From Paenibacillus sp. FSL H7-0737 (GTDB taxonomy: Bacteria; Bacillota; Bacilli; Paenibacillales; Paenibacillaceae), in NCBI RefSeq assembly GCF_000758545.1, contig NZ_CP009279.1, positions 5,704,001 through 5,768,000 on the forward strand: DNA of 64,000 nt, read 5' to 3'. Shown here piece by piece: positions 27,001 through 36,300 of the stretch. The notes under the pieces were generated by a model. The model was not told the origin of the DNA. It was given only the letters and a program-made list of their open reading frames with translations, and did not search any database. Position 1 is the first letter of the stretch; every line of letters starts with the position of its first letter. The position numbers were made by a program, and so were the translations under genes.

Positions 27001-28899
27001 GGAGCCTTCCGGGAACACGTACTCTTTGCCAGAGTATACATTGTTAGGCCATTCGCCGCCGTAATGAATGGTACCCGCTACCGTATTAGGACGGCTGCCC
27101 CAGCCCTCCATAATATCAAGCTCACCAGAGGAAGCCCAATTTCCGTACTCGTAGTTCTCCGGCAGCATCCAGATCGCTGGCCAGTACCCTTTTCCGGTAG
27201 GCGCTTTAGCCCGAATCTCGAATTTCCCATATTTCTTGCTAAACAGACCTTTCGTTTTAAGTCGCGAAGAAGTGTACTCCTTGCCACTTACTGCTTCTTT
27301 ACGCGCGGTAATCACTAGATTACCATCCTGTACCTTTGCGTTCTTCTCATCACTTGTATACCATTGCTTCTCGTTGTTGCCCCAACCTGGATTGTTAAAT
27401 TGCGAACCATCTCCAAGGTCATAGGTCCATTTCGTAGGATCAATGCTTCCTTCATTGAATTCATCTCCCCAAACCAACGTCCACGGATCATTGGTTGGTG
27501 TTGGACCTCCATTACCAGAACTGCTTGAGGCTGAAGTTGCTACTGGCAGTGTCGTTTTACTAGTGTTTCCTTTCTTTAATGGCGAGCCGCCAATCGTTAC
27601 TCCATCGGCTTTGTTATCTATTGAGGTTACGCTTCCGCTGCCTTGAATCGCTGTGCCTCCAGCGCTCGCAGTCAGGATTAACGCGGCCACCTGTGCATTG
27701 TTCTCCAGAGTCAATTGCGTTGAGCTGCCCACCGTAAGACTGGCAACAGTTCCTGAGATTCTTAGCAAAGAACCGCTGACTGCTGAGTCTGCCGAGCGAA
27801 CCGCTGCAAATATCCCTCGAAGTGAGATAATATGAGGGACGACGTTCATCTCAACATCCCCAAAGCCTGCTCCCGTAAGATCGCTACTCTCTTCCAAGAT
27901 AGCTCCGGATTGCAGCTGCACAGTACCCACAGCTGTTGAACCGCTGGCATAAATTCGAACCTTCCCGTTAAGTTTGGCTACTTGAAGCGGCCCAAGAGAA
28001 GTATTGTGTAAGCCAATACTCTGCTCACCGCCACCTCGTACAAACGTAGTCCCTGTTACCTTTACACCTTCAAGCTTCGCATTCCCTTCGGCAATCCCCT
28101 CCGTTAAATAAAGATTGCCTTGGATGACAGTATCTTTAAGAACCACATCGGCATGATTAATGATTACATTGCCCTTTACTGTTCCAAGCGAAGTCTCTCC
28201 AGATTTTAAGATGAGTCCCGAAACCATTCGATCAGCAAGCTGAGCAAGCTCTGCACGTGTAATTCCGCCCTCAGGCTTAAACAAACCTCCAGGATAACCT
28301 TTAATAAAGCCAGCACTCGATAGGGCTGCTATCGCTTTCGCAGTTTCATCACTGACTCCGTTCAAATCAGTGAATGCTGATGTGCTACTTTTGTCCGTAT
28401 TGAAACGAAACACTTTCTCCAAGGATAGTGCCGCCTCAGCACGCGAAAGCGCATGTGAAGGATAAATATTGTTATTCTTATCACTGCTTAAATATCCAGC
28501 TGTAATCCCTTTGGCAATATCACTCTTATACCAGTCTGTAGCCAGCACATCCGCTGGAAGCTTATCCGATTGCTCCTGATAATTAAATATACGATTCATA
28601 ATAGCTGCGAACTCTGCCTTTGTGACTTCCTTACCAGGTCGAAACGACCCATCGTCATATCCACTTATAATCCCATTTGCGCTCCAACGCTGTAATGGAC
28701 CTGCAGCCCAATGGCTTGGAGATACATCCGTAAACGCTTTCAATACATCGATTGTTTCATTTTCCACTTTCGTTGCCGCTGAATCAGGTGAGTTTCCCTT
28801 TAATGGCTCTGCCGCTGAAGCATTCATGCTCCCAACCGGTGATAGCAGCCCGGTGACAAGGAGCATAGCAGCTATTGCTGCCGTGAAATTCCTCTTCAT
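24004..28899 (-). CDS. S-layer-anchored GH16 beta-1,3(4)-glucanase with five CBM4/9-like modules
   Basis: About 1631 aa from the ATG at 28899, preceded by GAGGAG 11 nt upstream. The frame could extend to 28968, but that would place the promoter-proximal operator at 28951 inside the gene. A signal peptide ends near NASAAEP. Three SLH domains follow (~55-230), then a linker region with short beta repeats, then a GH16 catalytic domain (~475-730) with the motif GELDIMEGWG: nucleophile Glu593, acid/base Glu598. Five CBM4/9-like modules follow (each starting near NG.F), with a DUF1533-like insert between the third and fourth. SLH domains should anchor it to the cell wall, so it digests laminarin or mixed-linkage glucan at the cell surface. 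The divergent LacI regulator probably controls it. Confidence 0.92.
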   Translation of the reverse strand: MKRNFTAAIAAMLLVTGLLSPVGSMNASAAEPLKGNSPDSAATKVENETIDVLKAFTDVSPSHWAAGPLQRWSANGIISGYDDGSFRPGKEVTKAEFAAIMNRIFNYQEQSDKLPADVLATDWYKSDIAKGITAGYLSSDKNNNIYPSHALSRAEAALSLEKVFRFNTDKSSTSAFTDLNGVSDETAKAIAALSSAGFIKGYPGGLFKPEGGITRAELAQLADRMVSGLILKSGETSLGTVKGNVIINHADVVLKDTVIQGNLYLTEGIAEGNAKLEGVKVTGTTFVRGGGEQSIGLHNTSLGPLQVAKLNGKVRIYASGSTAVGTVQLQSGAILEESSDLTGAGFGDVEMNVVPHIISLRGIFAAVRSADSAVSGSLLRISGTVASLTVGSSTQLTLENNAQVAALILTASAGGTAIQGSGSVTSIDNKADGVTIGGSPLKKGNTSKTTLPVATSASSSSGNGGPTPTNDPWTLVWGDEFNEGSIDPTKWTYDLGDGSQFNNPGWGNNEKQWYTSDEKNAKVQDGNLVITARKEAVSGKEYTSSRLKTKGLFSKKYGKFEIRAKAPTGKGYWPAIWMLPENYEYGNWASSGELDIMEGWGSRPNTVAGTIHYGGEWPNNVYSGKEYVFPEGSTIEQFHTYSIEWEPGEIRWYVDGELFLTKNDWYSISNGQPANNAYPAPFNQEFHLLLNLAVGGNFDGDPTPETVFPKSMQVDYVRVYELTGREYREPVPVTLDKEPYLEGSKLALPDGNLVYNNNFTEQVPGDDGMGIPNTSHWVLFKEPGADATVSTVPIGGHNFLKVNISNAGGNAYSVQPQAIVSVAKGRFYKLSFDAKTDVSRNISVKLTGGESRGFAAYSPALKAELTSEMSHYETMFQMKDNSDIAARIEFNMGTNASPVWLGNVRLEEVDSIPFDHDGIKTPLGSGNHLYNGTFDLGEPNRMSYWHVEIANGTTSTANVDDTGKLNLQIGGSESGEVRLLQKGIQLIQGQDYELTFNAAVSSAHTATVQLLGKDGNVHAQQSVNLAQGEQQIKAVFTNLAGTTDHEGQFVLLLNGATDTVILDNFKLLRTSFYYDPSLVYYPLVNGEFNTEFHAWDWLLTEQGGQSTATATDGTAKFNITNTGSQPYSVMLFQNNLKAASGIDYVLEFDASSTIARKIGVNVENASYQASFTKIVELTPATNHYTFEFRQGSKDTLSLKFLLGKVEGISIPQSHDIIIDNVKFEIKNAPAKPQELLSDSSNNRVSQPIELTFIDHEDWRKKIIAVKVNGITLETEQYTIEPGKITIDAAVFPSEGSYTITVEADHYANASVLQTILANDNNLVINGSFGSGKTGWSTWSGEGGVSGFEVKDGVAEILITSAGWEAWHTQFYQEGIPLEGGKTYEVSFKAKSTVPRQIILEYSNTSAASAQAKFDITADWATYGAQFTVSNSNPLKLNYLIGKSLGTDPTTNSTPHTISFDDIVVREVQGGPPVNPPSGTLDNGTFDVDSKGWSQYFDGTGSAAVKDGEFAIDLTGTGQAAYSAQVDYENLKLIQGKTYTLKFKARSTVNRNIQVAVEHKGGEYNKYMEAELIALTQSMKEFSYTFTMNGATDAGAHLVFLLGLIDGNSTETNNEISAGSTIYLDDVSLIEG

Positions 28900-28950
28900 C
28901 CTAAACATCACTCCTCGAATTTCGTAATATTCGTAATTCAAGCGAAGAAT

Positions 28951-28964
28951 CGAAATCGGTTTCG
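28951..28964. promoter_or_regulatory. LacI-family operator over the GH16 transcription start
   Basis: CGAAATCGGTTTCG is a 14-bp near-palindrome (one mismatch pair) with a central CG. It lies just downstream of the predicted minus-strand -10 element, where a repressor would block initiation. Its core differs by one base from the palindrome of the amylase gene at 4943. The divergent regulator at 29207 is the expected binder. Confidence 0.65.
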
Positions 28965-28972
28965 ACAATGTT

Positions 28973-29001
28973 ATTGTTGCTTAGATTTCCATATTTGTAA
29001 A
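28973..29001 (-). promoter_or_regulatory. Predicted sigma-A-type promoter of the GH16 gene
   Basis: On the minus strand TTTACA (28996-29001) is followed after 17 nt by AACAAT (28973-28978). Both match consensus only partly, but spacing and the operator just downstream support it. Confidence 0.45.
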
Positions 29002-29065
29002 GATATAATTTTGAATTTTTTTACATTATTTTTTTCGGAATATATCTCAGTATTAAAATATCCGT

Positions 29066-29094
29066 TTGACTTGTTTCGGTAATAAGAATAGACT
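29066..29094 (+). promoter_or_regulatory. Predicted promoter of the LacI-family regulator
   Basis: TTGACT at 29066-29071 and TAGACT at 29089-29094 are separated by exactly 17 nt, about 113 bp before the regulator start. Confidence 0.5.
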
Positions 29095-29206
29095 TAAAAC
29101 AACTGTTTTACTCTTCACTCCATTCAAAAAAACTCATAAATAACCGCTCTACTACAGTCTTTCCCCCATATTCCAACTATTAAGCGGAGGGTGGCTTATA
29201 CTACAT

Positions 29207-30223
29207 ATGAATATCAAAATGATTGCCGAAATGGCAGGCGTTTCTGTCTCGACCGTTTCGAAAATTATGAATAATTACAGCGATGTTTCGGAAAAGACCA
29301 AGAAAAGAGTCCTGGAGATCATCGAGCAAACTGGATATTCACCATCCAACTCCGCCAAGACACTTGCAACCAAAAAATCGAATCTGATCGGTGTGATTTT
29401 TGCGGGTGAGCTTAATGTAGAATTTACGCACCCTTTTTTCGTTGAGGTATTAAACTCCTTCAAGAAACAAATGGGTGTACTGGGATACGATCTCATCTTC
29501 TTTTCGAACGAAAAATTTATTAGCAGCGGAGATTACTTCGCGCGCGCTGTTCATTTTAATGTGGATGGCTGTGTCATTATATCTGGACAGAAGATGGAGC
29601 CAACGATCCACGATCTGGACATGAGCAGTATCCCTTGTATCGGGGTAGATCTCGAACTAAAAGGGAAGAAGTCAGGCTTTGTTATGTCAGATAACTTCCA
29701 AATATCCTCTAAGGTCGTAGAGCATTTTTATCTTCTTGGTTATAGGGAGCTTGGTTTTATAGGAAGTGCCGCAGATTCAGAAATATCCAATCTACGGGAA
29801 GCAGGATATACCAAAGCTATCGAAAGTTTCGGTCTCCCTTTGAACCGGCGTTGGTTTGTACATGGCGACGATTTCTTTGAGTCCAGCGGGTATACGGCTA
29901 TGCAACAATTAATTCAAAGCGGCAGTTTACCAAAGGCCATTTTTGCTGCCTCTGATTTGCTGGCTTTAGGAGCCATCCGTGCATTAAAAGAACATGACCT
30001 CCGGATCCCTGAGGATATCGCCATCATCGGCTGTGATGACATCGAAGCCTGTAAATATACTACACCAAGACTGTCTACCATCCGTCAGAACAAACAACGA
30101 CTTGGTATCCTCGCTGCCCATATGCTCTATGACTTGATTAACAATCAGTCAGGTGGTGGTTCATTTGTTGTGGAGCCCGTACTTGTTGTGCGCGAGTCCT
30201 GCGGAAGCCAATTGAAATTTTAA
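29207..30223 (+). CDS. LacI-family regulator of the GH16 beta-glucanase
   Basis: 338 aa. The N-terminal HTH (MIAEMAGVSVSTVSKIMNN) and the ligand-binding domain ending in GCDDIEACKYTTPRLSTIRQ are typical. GGAGG lies ~15 nt before the only in-frame ATG, a long spacing that may lower translation. Divergence from the GH16 gene and the operator at 28951 point to local repression relieved by a beta-glucan oligosaccharide; the ligand is inferred from context only. Confidence 0.88.
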   Translation: MNIKMIAEMAGVSVSTVSKIMNNYSDVSEKTKKRVLEIIEQTGYSPSNSAKTLATKKSNLIGVIFAGELNVEFTHPFFVEVLNSFKKQMGVLGYDLIFFSNEKFISSGDYFARAVHFNVDGCVIISGQKMEPTIHDLDMSSIPCIGVDLELKGKKSGFVMSDNFQISSKVVEHFYLLGYRELGFIGSAADSEISNLREAGYTKAIESFGLPLNRRWFVHGDDFFESSGYTAMQQLIQSGSLPKAIFAASDLLALGAIRALKEHDLRIPEDIAIIGCDDIEACKYTTPRLSTIRQNKQRLGILAAHMLYDLINNQSGGGSFVVEPVLVVRESCGSQLKF

Positions 30224-30237
30224 GGTATAACATGAAT

Positions 30238-30311
30238 AAATCCCCTCAAAGTTTACAACGTCTCAGACCTCGATAAGATGTCTAAGCATTGTCTAAATTG
30301 AGGGGATTTTT
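30238..30311. terminator. Long-range terminator hairpin between convergent genes
   Basis: AAATCCCCTCAA (30238-30249) pairs perfectly with 30298-30309 and is followed by T residues. The 48-nt loop can form a smaller hairpin (AGAC/GTCT). It is shared by the LacI gene and the giant minus-strand gene. Confidence 0.75.
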
Positions 30312-30336
30312 CATGTAGGGAACTTACAATTTCATT

Positions 30337-33300
30337 TTAGAATTTCGCAAGTAGATTTGAAATACTTTGAGCTGCCTCGGCACGGGTTGTCATCGATTGC
30401 GGAAGGAAGTTACCATCCTGATGACCCATCAGAAGCATAGCTTCTAGCGCACCTTGTACATAGGTTACTGCCCAAGAACTAACTTTAGAGCTGTCATTAG
30501 TCGCATGGAATGAGCTTGCTTCCGGCTTAACGCCCGTACGATATGCATAGGCTCTTACCAGCATAGCTGCCATTTCCTCGCGGGTAATCTGTTGATTCGG
30601 GTTAAAACGATCCTCGGATACGCCTTGAATAATACCTGCTTCAAAGGTTGCATTGACCGCCTCTTCGTACCACGATCCAGCGACTACATCTTGGAATGAA
30701 GTCGGACGACTCGCAGTTAAGGAAAGCGCTCTGCTGAGGAGAGCTGCATATTCTGCTCTTGTGATGGAACCCGATGGGTTAAACATAGAGTCAGATTGTC
30801 CCTTCACAATTTGTTTAGCAGATAGTTCCTGAATAGTCTTGTATGCCCAGTGAATTTCAGGTACATCTCGATAGCTGTTTTGGAACGAAAGAACAACGTA
30901 TTGGCTAAAATGATTCAAATCTACGGTAAGACTGGTTTTGGACGGATTCATCGTCCCCCCTAGATAGGTAAAGCTGCCATTTTCCTCAATACGATAAATA
31001 CCCGCTAGAGCTGGATTGGTTCCATTTAGAATCGGTAGTGTTATCTTCACGGGTACTGGGAATTGCTTCAGTGAATATTTATTACCAGACTCATCTGACA
31101 TGATTAATGAGAAGTCCATGATGTCACTAACCCGTGAATACGGTGGAGTTATTGTAAGTTGATTCGATTGAATGGCTTCCATCCTCAAAAGTATTGTTGC
31201 TGTCTTCGCAGTTGATGGCAGAAGCTTACGAAGCTCATTCAATACTTTGGAGGACATAACGGCACGAACCCCATTCACTTGAATCTCTAAATCCCTATTG
31301 CCGATCTGATCGAGTTGATCGATCGGAATCATAACTTGATTCTTATCCGCTTGAAGCTGCAAAATGATGTTTCCTTCAGCACTCTTCGTTAAGAGTTCAT
31401 CTGGGATAACAACCACCCCTGCAGGCAGCTCCGGCTTCACCACCACTGGCGGCGTAACGCTTGATCCTGGGTTCCCCCCACCCGTTGGTGGTGTTGTCGA
31501 GGTATCATTTTCGCGCATAACAGCAATAGTGTAAATCTGTTTGGTTCCATCTTGAGCTGTCACAGTTACGGTGATCATATTAGTGCCGACATGTAAATCT
31601 CCACTGCCTGTTATCGATACAGTAGCCATAGGATCCGCTGCTGTATAGGTTACTCGCGTAACGGTTGTTGAGTAAGGTACAGTCAGTTCGTAGTTGTATT
31701 GCCCAGAGGCAAATCCACGAATCGTAGTTCCATTAACGCGAAGATCTACCAGATCTGCATTGCTTGAAGACTCCGCTTCAGGCTGACGCGTAATGATGAT
31801 CGTATAAATATTTAGTAATCCGTCTTGAGCTGTCACGGTAACCATCACGACGTTCCTACCAACCTCAAGGGCTCCACTACCCGTAATCTTAACTACGCTA
31901 GTCGGATCGTATGCCGTATAGGTAATATCCGTTACCGACGTACTATAGGGAACCGTTACTTTATAGTTTAACGTACTAGGTGCAAAAGCTGGCAGAGTTT
32001 CCCCATTCATTCGTAGATCGGACAGCAGAATTTGGTTAGGTAAGGATTCTGACTCACGGATGACGATAATGGTATACACATTCGAGCTGCCGTCTGGAGC
32101 TTGGACATGCACTTCCACCAGATTCTCGCCTACTTGCAGAGACTTACCACCTATGACATGAACGCTTAGTAAAGGATCTGCTACCTTATAAGTGACCTCT
32201 GCGACCGAAACATTATTCGGTACACGAATCGCATAGTTCATTTGATCCGGTGTGAAGCCGATCAACGATTGACCGTTTACCTGAAGATCTACTAGTGTTG
32301 CCTGAGAGATCTGTACTTCTTTAGTTGCAGTGGTCAAATTCGGCATCGTTTCATGCCCTTTCGCATCTGCAATCATCGCTTGCGTAATTTGTACAGCAGT
32401 AGCCTTTTCTTGTGGTGATACTCCTAGCTTAAGAATCGGAGCATCAGCTTGAATGCCATTCGTTGAGGTTAGAATGATTCTTGTCATTCCATTAACCATC
32501 TCTTTGCGCATAATCTTAACGCCAGGTTGAGCCGGTTCAATCGATGAGAAGATGAGACTGCTGGAGTCTACATTCAAATCGATGGCTGTCACATCTGAAG
32601 TCGCATTGTTGATTGATACTTCATAACCGTTAACCTTTTGTGTAGCAGCATCAACTAATTTTGTGAATCGCAAGTCCGCAGCACCCGATTGTTTCTGTTC
32701 GGTTTGAGGTATGAACATACCGTCAATGACATGAGAATCTCCAATGGATGGGTTCAGGCCAAGTGCAGTTAGAACTGTTGCAGCCAAGTCTCTTGTATTC
32801 CCACCTTGCAATAATTTCTCCTTCCCGTCTTCGGTGGCTACTGTTCTACCATTCGCCGCGAAGAAGATTGTGGTGGCAAGGGGCTCATCTTGCCCATGAC
32901 TTGTTGCCATACCCAAAGTTCCGTCTGCATTCTCTTTACCCCCACCATGGTCAGGCAGCATGAGGATGAGCGTGTCTTCCAACAAATGATTGTTCTTTAA
33001 AGCATCATAGATGGTCTGGATGTTCTTATCCGTCTTCTTTATTTGCTCATAATACGACTTCGTATAGAATCCATCACCATGGCCCGCCCCATCCATATCA
33101 TCCAATTGGAAGAAAATTAACGAGGTATCTTTCGCTTTGCCGCTAGCAGCGTATTGCGTGAACGCCGCTACATCAGCTTCATCTCCTAGGGAATAACCTT
33201 CGACACCAACAGAAGGTTCAATATGCCCTTGAACGATGTTGCTCCAGGTGGAGAATACCGTTTGTTTAGTAGCAGGCAATGCCTCCCTAATTTTTTTGAA

Positions 33301-36300
33301 TACCGTTGGGTAGTCCCATGATTCACTGTATGTGTAGGCTGCGGTATCGTCATTATATAGACCATGCTTTTCATAACCAACACCATTAATCATCGAACCC
33401 CAGTTTGGAGATGAGCTGGAAGGTAAAGTAGTTTTAGCCGTATAGCTAATAGCTCCATGCTCGATAATGTTCCGAATAGCTGGAATTTCCAGGCGATCAC
33501 CTACCTTTTCTTTCTTGGAGCTAGGCGTCTCCCAATAAGGCGCATCCTTGGAGACTGCTACACCCCCACCATCAATCCCGATGACAACTACACGTTTATA
33601 GGGCTGGTAATGGGCTTGAGCTGCCATATCTGCCAGCTCTTCATCCGAAATGCCTTTCGCAAGTGCAAGATCACCTATCGTAACATAACCATCTGCATTA
33701 AGATCTTCGGAAGCTTTAGCATGGATCTGAATAACGGCAGGCGCCGATTCAAATGCCTTAATCGTTAGTTTTGTTGATCCAGTATAGAAATCCGCATGCT
33801 TAACTTCAATGATGCCTTGGCCGGAAGCACCAAGCGTATTGAATTTGAGCTCCGAGATTCTGGACTTTGCATACTCCAGCGGATTCTCGATGTTATAGAC
33901 ATTACCTCCTGGAAGTTCTAGTCTAACGATACCAGGGGTCGAAGCGTCTGTCTTCGTTGCGCGAGATGCGCTGACAAATTCGAACTGTTCTGGATCATAC
34001 GCTATCTCAACGACAGCTTTGTCCACTTTAGTCGTCATATCAGGTGTACGCAAATCTAGATTATATCGGAATTGCGTACCTTGAACCGTGTGCTTAGCTC
34101 CAATCAGATTTAATGAACCTGAAAAATCCTCAATGGAAGCAAGCGGTGGAGCACTGTTATACATATTAGAAACTTCCTGCGCGGTTAATGTTCTTCCATA
34201 CATATGAAGCTCATCAAGCTGTACTTGCAGCGCATTGCTGTAATTGCCTGTACCATCATTTCCGATCATGGTTGACAATCCTGTATCCAGCGTACCCGTT
34301 CGACCTGCAATGGTCATGGTGCTTGCTATACCCTGATAGTTCGTGCCATTAACTTTGGTCACATTTACAGGAACACCATCTTTATAAAAATCAACTCGCC
34401 CTGAAGCACGATCATGCGATATGGCGATATGATGCCAGGTGCCATCTACAACATTTGGAATTTGGGCATCTGCACGCGATTCTCCGGATGTATTGAAGTT
34501 CCATTGGAGTGCACTTCCCTTCAGTGCTAAGGCATAACCCACATTTGCACCAGAATCCCAATTTTTGTTGGATAGAATCGCAGGGTCTCCTGAGACAGAA
34601 GGCGATTTAACCCAAAATGAGAACGAGAAGTTCTTGTCCTTGCCGAATTGCAGACTTGTTGGCTTGCCAAGATCAACATATTGCAGCGCTGAGCTCTTGG
34701 AATCGATACTCAAGGCTTGACCGACGCGACCTTTCACGAACTGTGGATCTTTAACCGGTGTTGCCGGTATAGCATTTACAGATTGATCCTCCAAATTATT
34801 CTCGAAGGACATCTGTAGAAGTGTATCCGCAGAGAGCACTGAGCTACCAGTAAAATCGATTTCACTCATACTGGTGAATAAAGCGGTTGGGTTATAGGTG
34901 CTCGTGACAACAAATTTCACATATCTACCTTGTATCGCTTTATCCAGAATATTGAAGTCTTGATATCTCGTGCCTTTCCAGGTTTTCTGGAATGTGCCGA
35001 TCGCTTTATTCGCCGGATTGCCCAGGTACGCCGGATCGGTCAAATCCGATAATTGATCCGAGGCGTAGAGTTCAAAATCCTTTGGAAATTCCAGAGCCGT
35101 CTGACTTAAGCGGCTAGTGCGCCCAATACCAGTTAAGTTCTTACTACCCTTCATGTCGATAATCACCCAATGTGGAAATGAAGCGACAGGCTCCTGCCAT
35201 TTGGAATGCCAAATCGTAGCGGTATCGTTATCTAGGATGTTCGCAGCATTGGCATTTTCATTGTCCGCATAAGAACTAAAGGAGTTGATAGTGAATGCGT
35301 TCTTAGGAATAAAGGAATATATTGCTGCCTGTTGTATTTTTTTATAGACCCACTGAAGCTCGACATAAGCAAGGTCAATTTCGGTTGGGCTATTACTTGC
35401 CGTTAGTTGTCTGGCTTTCTGAAGTTGGTTCGCAAGCTCGTCCAACTGGTCTTTCGGGTAAGATACACCACTGACTTTATCGCTGTTCTTTTGGAAGGAA
35501 GCAGCATCATGAATTAATGTGGTGAGCTGTTCAAAGGTAAAGAGCTGAACACCCTTATAGGAATCCGACAATGCTTTGTTTTCCATGGCTGTGAGCGATC
35601 TCTTCCAGATTCTCAGATCATCTATGGTAATCGTTGCTCCGCCATTTCCTTTGTTGCCATCCACACCAATCAGCGTGTTAAAGGTTGTATCTACACTTTG
35701 AGTACCAAGCGAGGCGATACTCCCCGATGCCTTCTCCGTCCCATCTACATAAACTTTTGCTAAGTTGTTTGTTCTGTCCGCTGTAATGGTAAAGAGATGC
35801 CACTCCGTTCCTACACTTGATGCTGTAATATCCGCTCTTTTCGTTCCATCACTAATATTTAAGGTCATACCATTGGTGGAGGCAGGTCCAATATACCAGC
35901 CTAGGTTACCGCCACTATTCCAGTTTTTATTGGAAAGGATAGTCTGATCCCCGGAAAGATTGCCTTTGTGCCAGAAAGACACGGTGAAGCTTCCTGCTCC
36001 GAATTTCAAATCATCACGCTTGCCCAAATCAATATAATTACTATTACCCGCTGCAATGAGCGCAGCTTTATTGGATTTACCATCGACATACGATACATTG
36101 CCTGCTAGACTTGCAAGCCCTGTCACGTCTTTAGCTTCATCGGATAGGTTACCATCCAATCTCATATCGACCACTAGATCCTTCCACATGGTCGATGGAT
36201 CAATTGGCGTCAGTTCAGGTGCTTCATTGCCGGCTGTGAACGATTGCTCTAGCGTTGCAGAGCGATTCCCGTAGGCATCAACAGCTGTCACTTGAACAAT

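Larger units (their letters stand above)
28900..29206. other. Divergent control region between GH16 gene and its LacI-family regulator
   Basis: Holds the two promoters and the operator-like site listed separately. The remainder is A/T-rich with no gene. Confidence 0.7.
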
